Shown here one piece after another: positions 1 to 6,141 of a stretch of 17,134 nt of DNA. The stretch's first letter is position 1. The number at the start of each line of letters is the position of its first letter. The DNA comes from an uncultured Clostridia bacterium (lineage in GTDB: Bacteria; Bacillota; Clostridia; TANB77; CAG-508), in the NCBI GenBank assembly GCA_934155265.1, contig CAKPGU010000027.1, forward strand, positions 1-17,134, read 5' to 3'. The notes under the pieces are model-generated. The model made no database searches, was not told the DNA's origin, and saw nothing but the letters and a program-made list of their open reading frames with translations. The translations under genes were made by a program, and so were the position numbers.

Positions 1-46
<46 letters not shown>

Positions 47-65
47 ATTTCCCTGACATTTACAA

Positions 66-94
66 ATTATAATAGATTATTCTTATTTTGTCAA
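66..94 (-). promoter_or_regulatory. Promoter of tRNA-Gly
   Basis: On the minus strand there is TTGACA (94-89), a 17-base spacer and TATAAT (71-66). The -10 box ends 19 bases before the tRNA 5' end. This is a consensus housekeeping sigma promoter. Confidence 0.85.
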
Positions 95-249
95 TACCTT
101 TTTTGAAATTTTATATAATATTTTCGAAAAAATTTTTTTTAAAATTATTTGGAATAAATTATTTTAAATTATTAAAAAAATCTCTTCCTATTTTATATAT
201 TTTATGATAAAATTCATTAAAATCGTTATAGGAAGGATTGTGATTTTTT

Positions 250-516
250 ATGGAACTAAATAAATGTAACCGTTGTGGTGCTTTTCATACAAACTCAGGA
301 GATGTTTGCCCTAAATGTGCAGCAAAGGATGAATTAGAATTATCTACTTTTAAATCTTATATTGAAGAAAACGGCTTTTCTTCAATTGATACTGTTGCAA
401 CTCAAACTGGTATAGCTCAAAAAAATGTAACAAGATTTGCAGGTTATCAAGGAATTGAAATACCAGAAAATAATAAAAAACAAAGTGTTATAAATTCAGG
501 AGTTGTTCTTAATTAA
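250..516 (+). CDS. Small zinc-ribbon plus HTH protein, YvyF-like
   Basis: This is an 88-residue protein. Residues 6-9 (CNRC) and 20-23 (CPKC) form a four-cysteine zinc ribbon. Residues about 33-66 resemble a small helix-turn-helix (SIDTVATQTGIAQKNVTRF). The order ribbon, acidic helix, HTH matches the family called flagellar operon protein YvyF, although no flagellar genes are nearby, so the flagellar role is not implied here. The start follows GGAAGG (231-236), a rather long 13-base spacing. It stands alone and is closed by a strong terminator at 561-589. It was probably acquired vertically, as composition matches its neighbours. It may act as a small regulator, but the function is unknown. 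Confidence 0.75.
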   Translation: MELNKCNRCGAFHTNSGDVCPKCAAKDELELSTFKSYIEENGFSSIDTVATQTGIAQKNVTRFAGYQGIEIPENNKKQSVINSGVVLN

Positions 517-560
517 TATGAACAAAAGCAGACATTAATAATATTAGTATTTAGAACAGA

Positions 561-589
561 AAAAGCTCATACTTATGTGAGCTTTTTTT
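561..589 (+). terminator. Rho-independent terminator
   Basis: Stem AAGCTCA/TGAGCTT, extended by a T.G and an A-T pair, is followed by seven T. It closes the 250-516 gene. The AAAA before the stem would also serve the minus-strand gene ending at 601, so it may work in both directions. Confidence 0.85.
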
Positions 590-600
590 ATTTTATATGA

Positions 601-1209
601 TTATCCTTTTTCTATTATAATTATTCCTCTATTTTTACCTTTAACTAGTGCAAAGTCTTCTTTGCTTTCTTCATCTATTCTTTCTTTTTTTACTTTTCTA
701 TTAAATTCAAATGGTCTATTTTTGACGATTTCTACTTTTTCATCGTCATCATATTCATCTGCATCCAAGTAATATGGATCAAATATATATGCATATTCTT
801 TATCAATTTTAGTTAATAAGCAATAGTGTTCTCCTTCTTGATGAACTCTTAATATTGCTACTCCTCCATTTTTTATCTTATTTTCTAATTCCTCATTATA
901 GATAGAAAGTCGGTTTTTCGGAAGTTTTTCACAAATAATCTTCATTCCTTTATTTGTAGCATTTGCATTTAACCAATTACATAAAAATTCTAATGCGTAA
1001 ACTGACGTTCCACCTTTTCCAACTTCACCAAATTCGTTCGTCTGATCTAATGTAAATTGCATTATATGTTTATATATTGTTGGACATATTTCCCCTCTTG
1101 CAAATAAGTACCTTAATGCATTTATTAGTGTAGTTGTTCCACAGTCGTATTCTGTTGCTTGATAAGCCAGTGGTGTTTTTAATTCTTCGTATTTTGCTTT
1201 GTTTTCCAT
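601..1209 (-). CDS. Stand-alone C39-like cysteine peptidase
   Basis: The protein has 202 residues and the C39/papain-like triad in the usual order: Cys23 in EYDCGTTTLINAL, His128 in GEHYCLLT and Asp144 in FDPYY. Gln17 in YQATEYDCG is placed to be the oxyanion glutamine. There is no signal peptide, membrane segment or ABC domain, so this is not a bacteriocin exporter but a soluble, probably cytoplasmic peptidase or peptidase-fold protein. The C-terminal 50 residues are highly charged. The start at 1209 has a GGGG ribosome site 8-12 bases upstream. It has its own promoter (1291-1319) and a leader hairpin. Its substrate is unknown; no leader-peptide precursor is visible nearby. Confidence 0.75.
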   Translation of the reverse strand: MENKAKYEELKTPLAYQATEYDCGTTTLINALRYLFARGEICPTIYKHIMQFTLDQTNEFGEVGKGGTSVYALEFLCNWLNANATNKGMKIICEKLPKNRLSIYNEELENKIKNGGVAILRVHQEGEHYCLLTKIDKEYAYIFDPYYLDADEYDDDEKVEIVKNRPFEFNRKVKKERIDEESKEDFALVKGKNRGIIIIEKG

Positions 1210-1236
1210 TCCTAATTCCCCTTTCCTATCTCAAAT

Positions 1237-1274
1237 AAAAGAACTTTCACTATTTGCAGAGTAAAAGCTCTTTT
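1237..1274 (-). promoter_or_regulatory. Leader hairpin of the C39-like gene
   Basis: An inverted repeat of 13 pairs (AAAAGA, CTTT, ACT with partners TCTTTT, AAAG, AGT and two single mismatches) lies between the promoter and the start codon. On the minus strand it runs into TTTTATTT, so it could act as an attenuator. On the plus strand it also ends in T. Which direction is used cannot be decided. Confidence 0.5.
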
Positions 1275-1290
1275 TTATATACTATAACAA

Positions 1291-1319
1291 ATTATAGCAC
1301 GTTATTATGTTGATTGCAA
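1291..1319 (-). promoter_or_regulatory. Promoter of the C39-like gene
   Basis: TTGCAA (1319-1314), a 17-base spacer and TATAAT (1296-1291) on the minus strand. The promoter sits in the tail of the decayed histidine-phosphatase gene. Confidence 0.8.
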
Positions 1320-1441
1320 TAATTTGATGCAAATATTGATATAAAATGTTACTTTTTCATTTAATTCTATATCTGCTTTTCCTTGTACTTTTTTAATAGA
1401 TTCCATTCTGTCTGTCCATGTCTTGTTAATAATATTTCCAT
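1320..1441 (-). pseudogene. Histidine-phosphatase (phosphoglycerate mutase family) remnant
   Basis: Reading the minus strand from ATG at 1441 gives MEILLTRHGQTEWNLLKK, the RHG phosphohistidine motif of the histidine phosphatase superfamily. An AGGAGA ribosome site is still present 10 bases upstream (1457-1452). The frame then stops early. Adding one A to the A6 run at 1394-1389 restores KVQGKADIELNEK, the usual continuation of this family (compare V/IQG..D..LNE.G). After that the similarity ends, so only about 31 codons remain of a protein normally near 200 residues. It therefore carries a single-base frameshift and a large 3' deletion. It follows the RtcB-like gene by 53 bases and was probably co-transcribed with it. 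Confidence 0.8.
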
Positions 1442-1494
1442 AATAAAATTTTCTCCTAATATTCTTTAAATCCTCTTTTGGTTATAGATACAAT

Positions 1495-2568
1495 TTATTT
1501 CATTTTTCCTTGTATTTCACCAGGATAAATTTTTAATATGTCTTGAACCGTTTCTGAAATTGGAGCATCTCCATCAGCTGTTCCTCTTATTTTAATATCT
1601 ACATCAATATTTAATATTTGTCCATCTTTAAAACTATTATCACCGATTTTTATATCATCTTTACTAATTTTTATGTTTGCATTTTTATTTGGAACTCTTT
1701 GCCCCAATCCATGAGGACTTAGCGTAAAATTCATATTATCATGCTTAAATCGATTTTTTTCACTTTCTAAAGGATTTACAAAATAAATATCTTCTCCTGG
1801 TGCTGTGAGCAAAGCATACATTCCTTCTTTCCAATGACAACCTATGCAAATAGAATGTTCTGTAGGCATTCCATAATGTTGAATATTTATTATTTTTTTG
1901 TCAATCAATCCATTAAATGTAGTTTCTATGAAATATTCATTTCTTTTTTCATTAAATTCATCTAAAAAATGTGATATATTCCAAAATTTTTCTGCATATT
2001 TGCCATCTAAATATCTTAAATATCTACCTGTTTCAGGGTCTGTATATGTCTTAATAGCATTATAATACCAGTTATTTTTTTCTGGAAACAACCCTTCTTC
2101 CATATTTCCTTCTTTATATTCTGCTGCTGATGCATGAACTACAATATAATAACCCTCTTCTAATTTATGTTTTCCATCACAATAACATAAAGTACAAAAA
2201 TGATTACCTCTGTTATAATTCCAATCATAAGTATTATCAGTATTAAAAGTTTTTTCTATTCTATTTTTAAATTCTTCTGGTGTAATTTTATCTTTTAATT
2301 TATACGCACAAACTCCACATGCATTAACAGTAGCATCAATTGGAACAAATGGTACATCACAATCCCAAGTTATACACGTTCCAACAAAAAATCCTCCCAT
2401 CATTCGTACAGCATCTATTGATAATCCTAAATCAGACATAGCATAGATTTTTGCATCTTTTTTACAGTTTGATAATTGACTAGTTACATCTGATATCATT
2501 TTTTCTGTAGTTCCTAAAAATTCTAAAATTTTCATTTGTGTTTCATCATTAAATGTTAAATTAACCAT
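1495..2568 (-). CDS. Divergent RtcB-like RNA ligase family protein
   Basis: This 357-residue protein has no overall match I can name at once, but its conserved islands fall in the order of RtcB: MSDLG...GTCI (cf. MPDVH..G..IG), NACGVCAYKL with Cys84 (cf. DIGCGM), RGNHFC with Asn122-His123 (cf. GGNHFIE), VVHAS with His145 (cf. LHSGSRG), NIQHYG with His231 (cf. HHNY) and SPHGLGQR with His286 (cf. SHGAGR, the guanylylated histidine). So the metal ligands and the nucleotide-accepting histidine appear kept, while the aspartate three residues before the cysteine is not, and the RKGA and GSMG segments are degenerate. RtcB is usually 380-480 residues. RNA ligation with GTP is therefore possible but unproven; a divergent metal-binding paralogue is equally open. 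It has its own promoter (2610-2638) and an AGGAAGG site. It lies downstream of a LysR gene and was probably followed by a now decayed histidine phosphatase. Confidence 0.62.
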   Translation of the reverse strand: MVNLTFNDETQMKILEFLGTTEKMISDVTSQLSNCKKDAKIYAMSDLGLSIDAVRMMGGFFVGTCITWDCDVPFVPIDATVNACGVCAYKLKDKITPEEFKNRIEKTFNTDNTYDWNYNRGNHFCTLCYCDGKHKLEEGYYIVVHASAAEYKEGNMEEGLFPEKNNWYYNAIKTYTDPETGRYLRYLDGKYAEKFWNISHFLDEFNEKRNEYFIETTFNGLIDKKIINIQHYGMPTEHSICIGCHWKEGMYALLTAPGEDIYFVNPLESEKNRFKHDNMNFTLSPHGLGQRVPNKNANIKISKDDIKIGDNSFKDGQILNIDVDIKIRGTADGDAPISETVQDILKIYPGEIQGKMK

Positions 2569-2609
2569 ACTAAAACCTTCCTATAATAAATTTGACTATT
2601 GTCATTTTA

Positions 2610-2638
2610 ATTATAAAACGGTTTCAGTATTATGTAAA
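2610..2638 (-). promoter_or_regulatory. Promoter of the RtcB-like gene
   Basis: TTTACA (2638-2633), a 17-base spacer and TATAAT (2615-2610) on the minus strand. Confidence 0.75.
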
Positions 2639-2642
2639 ATAC

Positions 2643-2661
2643 ATATTTGTTTTTCAAATAT
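2643..2661. promoter_or_regulatory. Candidate LysR operator
   Basis: Perfect inverted repeat ATATTTG-N5-CAAATAT, ending 5 bases upstream of the -35 box of the RtcB-like promoter. Its dyad symmetry, AT ends and position just upstream of -35 fit a LysR-family activator site. A second dyad, ATATAAC-N5-GTTATAT (2658-2676), overlaps it and the LysR stop codon. Confidence 0.5.
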
Positions 2662-2670
2662 AACTTTTAG

Positions 2671-3549
2671 TTATATTTTGCAATTATTTTTTAAAATTTC
2701 AATTAAATTATTTAATTCTTTAAATCTATTATTAACATTATAATATATTCCATATTCAGCTGGAGCAAGTGAAAAGCCTACATCTAGCTCATTCAATTCA
2801 TTATTTGCTAATTTATCTTCTACATATTCTTTTGTAACAACGGCTATTATATCTCTAAATTTTAATAATTCCATAATTCCAGGAAAGTCAACATTAGATA
2901 TATTTATTTCATCATCCGCTTTATATTCAAGTGCTTTTACTAAATTTCTATACGCACTAGAGAATTTTTTTAATGTATAAATTGTTATATCTCTTAAATC
3001 ACTTTTAGAAAGTTTTTTATTCAAATATTGAGAATTGCTATTTACAATAAATACGTCATGTAAATCTCCTATTCTTATAAATTTGATTTTATTTGCATCA
3101 TATAATTCATCACTATATTTCTTGGAAATAGCAAGATCAATTTCTTGTTTTTCTAGTGCTAAAAACATATTTTTAGCATTTAACCTATGTATATTAATAA
3201 TAATGTTATTATTTTTTTCATAGAAATTTGAAATACCATTATTATATATTTTATCTGGCATATTTACATGAACACCTAATTTTATGTCTTTATGTGTGTT
3301 AAATATTGAATCCGTTTTTGAAAGAATTTCTATAGAATCCTTTATTTGTAAATATAATTTTTTACCATTTTCATTTAGCATCATTCCATATTTACTTCTT
3401 TTAAATAATTCTACATTTAATTTATTTTCTAAATTTTTAATATGTTTCGTTACAGCCGGTTGTGAAATATGTAATATTTCACTTGCTTTCGTTAGATTTT
3501 CTTCATCTGCTACAATTTTAAATATTCTATATAGTTCTAAATTTATCAT
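2671..3549 (-). CDS. LysR-family transcriptional regulator
   Basis: The protein has 292 residues, the usual family size. Residues 1-60 are the LysR winged HTH (LELYRIFKIVADEENLTKAS, then HISQPAVTKHIKNLENKLNV ELFKR), followed by a periplasmic-binding-protein-like effector domain. GAGGAG lies about 6 bases before the ATG at 3549. It is co-oriented with, and 102 bases upstream of, the RtcB-like gene, which has its own promoter preceded by a dyad. That gene is the most likely target. The effector is unknown. Confidence 0.92.
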   Translation of the reverse strand: MINLELYRIFKIVADEENLTKASEILHISQPAVTKHIKNLENKLNVELFKRSKYGMMLNENGKKLYLQIKDSIEILSKTDSIFNTHKDIKLGVHVNMPDKIYNNGISNFYEKNNNIIINIHRLNAKNMFLALEKQEIDLAISKKYSDELYDANKIKFIRIGDLHDVFIVNSNSQYLNKKLSKSDLRDITIYTLKKFSSAYRNLVKALEYKADDEINISNVDFPGIMELLKFRDIIAVVTKEYVEDKLANNELNELDVGFSLAPAEYGIYYNVNNRFKELNNLIEILKNNCKI

Positions 3550-3630
3550 ATACTACTCCTCTTAATATTTTCCATCCTATAATTTGTTTATCACTTACTG
3601 CTTTTCTAGCAGTATTATAATATTCAATAT

Positions 3631-3686
3631 GATAAAAAATAAATCTGCAAATGTTTTTTAGTACTTTAACATTAGCAGATTCTTAA
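3631..3686 (+). pseudogene. Remnant of an integrase 3' end from a related element
   Basis: The plus strand here matches the last 18 codons of the intact integrase (13805-13864) at about nine of ten bases by eye. The reading would be KNKSANV then, after restoring two lost bases, TLTLADS-stop, against TLTFADI-stop in the intact gene. It carries an in-frame TAG and two 2-base deletions. The restored stop (3684-3686) is 4 bases from the CCA end of the broken tRNA-Gln, exactly the spacing seen for the intact integrase and its tRNA. It now serves only as the terminator region of the broken tRNA. Confidence 0.7.
3642..3681 (-). terminator. Terminator behind the broken tRNA-Gln
   Basis: On the minus strand, AATCTGC and AATG pair with CATT and GCAGATT around one T.T mismatch, followed by TATTTTTTATC. 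It lies 9 bases past the CCA end of the tRNA 3' half. Confidence 0.75.
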
Positions 3687-3690
3687 TCAC

Positions 3691-3737
3691 TGGCTGGGGC
3701 ACTGTGATTCGAACACAGGAATGTCGGAGTCAGAGTC
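3691..3737 (-). pseudogene. 3' half of a tRNA-Gln (CTG) split by the element
   Basis: On the minus strand the sequence holds the second strand of the anticodon stem (TCCGA), a complete T arm (CTGTG-TTCGAAT-CACAG), the acceptor strand TGCCCCA, discriminator G and an encoded CCA. There is no 5' half beside it. The half at 14072-14110 supplies exact partners: acceptor TGGGGCA with TGCCCCA and anticodon stem TCGGA with TCCGA. Joined through the shared core, the gene would be 75 bases with anticodon CTG. Confidence 0.9.
3727..3737. other. Left attachment core
   Basis: GAGTCAGAGTC, identical to 14072-14082. On the tRNA strand this is GACTCTGACTC and contains the whole anticodon loop CTCTGAC. The flanks differ: outside is tRNA sequence (TCG), inside is TTTATAAG. 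Confidence 0.85.
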
Positions 3738-3880
3738 TTTATAAGTGTTTTATATATTTTGTTATTTATTGTTATATAATACCTCTTAAAGTGGCTCTAT
3801 CTCAAGCATTTTTCACATACTAATTTATCTAACTTACTATTTAACAATATTTATAAAATAACATATTTTTTTATGTTTTT

Positions 3881-3901
3881 GTTAGATATTGGTTAGATGT
3901 T
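3881..3901 (+). repeat. Candidate integrase arm site, left copy
   Basis: Two GTTAGAT units spaced as GTTAGATATT-GGTTAGATGTT. The same pair, with one extra T between the units, lies at 13968-13989 near the right end in the same orientation. A single inverted ATCTAAC is at about 3828-3834. Confidence 0.55.
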
Positions 3902-3987
3902 ATTTATGAACTATTATAACAGATAATCTACTATTGATAAATAGATTTTGAAAATTTTTTATAAAATTTTATCGTAAAATACTCTAT

Positions 3988-4081
3988 CCTCACAATAAAT
4001 TGCCTTAAAATCGATTGTGAAGGTTAATTAAATAGAATAAACATAGACTACTTGTAGTTTTTAAGATACAGGTAGTTTTTT
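3988..4081 (+). ncRNA. Possible small RNA with terminator
   Basis: A bulged 9-pair hairpin (CCTCACAAT with ATTGTGA-AGG, 3988-4023) is followed by a typical terminator at 4047-4081. No gene lies upstream on this strand, so the terminator must end some non-coding transcript or shield the oriT region. I cannot locate a convincing promoter. Confidence 0.35.
4047..4081 (+). terminator. Rho-independent terminator
   Basis: ACTACTTGTA pairs with TACAGGTAGT (10 pairs, one T.G), followed by TTTTT. It stands upstream of the stem-loop array and relaxase gene. Confidence 0.75.
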
Positions 4082-4158
4082 ATATTTAAAAGAGAATTGC
4101 CACAAACTCTTAAAAAGTGATAGGTGTAATGAGCCGATGCTATAAAATTCATTCGTAT

Positions 4159-4334
4159 TTGTATAAACAGTCTATTTATACAAGGTGCGTGAGTGAGATT
4201 TTAGAACACAGACTCACAATAATAAAAGAGTATTCGGTGGCATATCTTGGTGTGGATTTATAATTGTAAAAAGTTTGGACAAGTATGAACAAAGATACTT
4301 TAGTAGTATCAGCAATTATAGTAGCAAAGCTACT
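4159..4334. repeat. Loose group of four short stem-loops
   Basis: TTGTATAAA/TTTATACAA (4159-4183, 9 pairs), GTGAGT/ACTCAC (4189-4217), GATACT/AGTATC (4294-4310) and AGTAGC/GCTACT (4320-4334). No reading frame is visible. They lead into the much denser array that follows. Confidence 0.6.
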
Positions 4335-4384
4335 TACTAGACTACCTATGAAATGAGGAGAACGACCGACGGTTTCTACTTATA

Positions 4385-4605
4385 TAGGTGTAATAATTCT
4401 CTTTGTAACAATGGATTATTACACCTAATTCACTTTAGCTCTCTCCCTCTGGTTTCTGCTTAGTAGTTGCTAAAGTGAATGCCAAAAAGCATAAGTGCTT
4501 TTTGGTTGTGAGTAAAAAAATTATTTTTTTGCTCACATTTATAAAAATTGCGATACGCGAATTTTTATGAAAAACCTAAAATGCAATTAAGCAATTTTAG
4601 GTTTT
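4385..4605. repeat. Array of six packed stem-loops before oriT
   Basis: Six long inverted repeats lie end to end with gaps of 0, 1, 1, 3 and 2 bases: 4385-4427 (13 pairs, perfect), 4428-4480 (12, perfect), 4482-4505 (CCAAAAAGCA, 10, perfect, loop TAAG), 4507-4537 (14, one T.G), 4541-4568 (12, one bulge) and 4571-4605 (14, one bulge). All six differ in sequence, so this is not a simple repeat. Such packing suggests a region meant to fold as single-stranded DNA, for example a single-strand origin beside oriT, or a structured RNA. Confidence 0.85.
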
Positions 4606-4629
4606 GGGGTGTGGGGTTGCCTAACCCTG

Positions 4630-4670
4630 CCACACAGACAAACTTTGTTTGTCTAGTGTGTTAGACATTG
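4630..4670 (+). other. oriT of the pMV158/MobV type
   Basis: The hairpin CACAC-AGACAAAC-TTT-GTTTGTCT-A-GTGTG (4631-4660) ends in TAGTGTG followed by TTAGACATTG. This matches the MobV nick sequence TAGTGTG/TTA of pMV158-like plasmids. The predicted nick is between 4660 and 4661. It lies 48 bases upstream of the relaxase start. Confidence 0.85.
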
Positions 4671-4708
4671 AAACAATATCTCAAGCCAAAAAGGAGGTGC
4701 ATGTAGAT

Positions 4709-5890
4709 ATGAGTTATGCTATTATAAGAAATGAAAAATTAACAAGAGCAGAAGTAAATGGAAAAGGAACTCATAATGATAGAAAAGCAAAAAATCATAC
4801 TAATAAAGATATTGATACTACAAAGACACACTTAAATTATTACATTAAGAAAAATGAACTAACATACACCAAAGAATTTGATAAATATTTAAAAGAAAAT
4901 AATTTGAAAGGTCATCTTAGAAGTAATAGCATAATAATGTGTCAAATGATATTTACATCAGACCAAACATTCTTTGATAAAATTGGAGAAAAAGAAACCA
5001 AAAGATATTTTGATGAATGTTATAAATTTATTTGCAGTTATAAAAATCTAGGAGAAAAAAATATAATATCCGCAGTAGTACATTTAGATGAAGGTGTACC
5101 ACATATGCACTTAATGTTTGTTCCTGTTGTTCATACAAAAGACAAAGCTGGAAACGACATTGATAAAATTTGTGCAAGAGATTTCTGGAAAGGTCGAGAC
5201 AGTTATAGAAAATTACAGGATGCCTACTTTAATCATGTAAAATCAAAAGGTTTTGATTTAGAAAGAGGTATGTTTGTAGAAGATACTGACAGAAAACATT
5301 ATACAGTTGAAGAATATAAGAAAATTACAAATTATGAAAATACTAAGAAGGTTTTAAAAGAAATTAAACTAGAAATACCAGAAGTTCCAGATATAAATGA
5401 AATTAGTAAATTTTCAATAAAAAGAGATGAGAAGATACTAAAAGAAATCATAAAACCTAAAGATGATTTAATTAAAGAATTATATAAGGATAATTTATCA
5501 TTGCATAAAGAACTCTCAAAACAATCCAAAGTTGTTGATGATGCTGTAAAATATCAAAAAGAAAGAGAGATTATACTTGCAGATAATAAATCATTGCATA
5601 GCCAAGTTGAAAATATTAAAACTGAATATATGGAAAAAGAATTTGATTTAGACTGGAATTATAAAAAGCAAATTAAGAAGTTAGAAAAAGAGATTAATCA
5701 CTTGCACAAGATTATAGATAAATTTTATGAAACTGTTGATAAATTTATAAAATGGATTTGCTATAAATTCGGTATTGGCGAATCAAAGGAATTAATCAAA
5801 AATTTTCAAGAAGAAACTCATACTTTTATTGATCCTGTAAAGCAAATTGGACATGAAAAACTACAATTTGACTTTGAACTAGATAAATAA
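4709..5890 (+). CDS. MobV-family relaxase (Pre/Mob)
   Basis: With the start at ATG 4709 the protein has 393 residues and begins MSYAIIRNEKL, the conserved start of MobV/Pre proteins. AAGGAGG at 4691-4697 is 11 bases away. Residues 1-200 are the relaxase domain. The metal and catalytic motif His125-x-Asp127-Glu128-x-x-Pro131-His132-x-His134 (HLDEGVPHMH) is intact. Residues about 250-350 are rich in Lys, Glu and Leu and look like a coiled coil, as in MobM. It nicks the oriT at 4660/4661 and leads one strand to the recipient through a helper's channel. An upstream TTG at 4649 would add 20 residues but lies inside the oriT hairpin and is not favoured. No mobility partner gene is present. Confidence 0.93.
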   Translation: MSYAIIRNEKLTRAEVNGKGTHNDRKAKNHTNKDIDTTKTHLNYYIKKNELTYTKEFDKYLKENNLKGHLRSNSIIMCQMIFTSDQTFFDKIGEKETKRYFDECYKFICSYKNLGEKNIISAVVHLDEGVPHMHLMFVPVVHTKDKAGNDIDKICARDFWKGRDSYRKLQDAYFNHVKSKGFDLERGMFVEDTDRKHYTVEEYKKITNYENTKKVLKEIKLEIPEVPDINEISKFSIKRDEKILKEIIKPKDDLIKELYKDNLSLHKELSKQSKVVDDAVKYQKEREIILADNKSLHSQVENIKTEYMEKEFDLDWNYKKQIKKLEKEINHLHKIIDKFYETVDKFIKWICYKFGIGESKELIKNFQEETHTFIDPVKQIGHEKLQFDFELDK

Positions 5891-5900
5891 AAAAAAGAAT

Positions 5901-5926
5901 CAGGAAGCTAAACTTTTAACTTCCTG
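5901..5926 (+). terminator. Hairpin behind the relaxase gene
   Basis: CAGGAAG pairs with CTTCCTG across a 12-base loop, 11 bases past the stop codon. Only a short, mixed T run follows, so it is a weak terminator or an RNA 3' end. Confidence 0.45.
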
Positions 5927-5928
5927 TA

Positions 5929-6040
5929 TTTAAGTCGAGGGATAATTCCATTATTAGTTGTATATTATCATAGTGTATTTACTATGGAATTGACTTAAAG
6001 TTTAATTGGGTACTCTGCATCCCTCAGCATCAAACGTACC
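5929..6040. ncRNA. Candidate structured RNA with kissing loop
   Basis: TTTAAGTC (5929-5936) pairs with GACTTAAA (5992-5999), and AATTCCAT (5944-5951) with ATGGAATT (5984-5991). The two helices stack exactly, leaving the 7-base bulge GAGGGAT (5937-5943). A second hairpin, GGTAC...GTACC (6009-6013/6036-6040) with inner TGC/GCA, displays ATCCCTC (6019-6025) in its loop, fully complementary to the bulge. The fold therefore has a 7-pair kissing interaction. An alternative hairpin CATAGT/ACTATG (5969-5986) competes with the inner helix. The strand cannot be decided; it lies after the relaxase on plus and after the transglutaminase-like gene on minus. I do not recognise the RNA class. Confidence 0.5.
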
Positions 6041-6141
6041 ACTTGTGAATATATATATTGTAACACTTTTCTATGATTTTGTCAAATTTTTTATGTTAAT
6101 TTTAAATTCTTAATTTCTTATCTTTTTGATTAAGCACTATT

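Larger units (their letters stand above)
3738..4158. other. Non-coding left end of the element
   Basis: I see no credible gene here. The stretch holds AAGTGTTT near the core (also found near the right core), a GTTAGAT repeat pair, a dyad at 3988-4023 and a terminator at 4047-4081. Confidence 0.6.

Noticed and set aside
3550..3640. Open minus-strand frame upstream of the LysR gene
   Set aside because: It has no start with a ribosome site and no recognisable family; it is likely leader or promoter DNA.
4185..4380. Group II intron start, from GTGCGTGAG
   Set aside because: No domain V hairpin, no reverse transcriptase and no maturase are present.
4649..4708. Longer start (TTG) for the relaxase
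   Set aside because: It lies inside the oriT hairpin without a ribosome site; ATG 4709 has AAGGAGG and gives the family's usual N-terminus.
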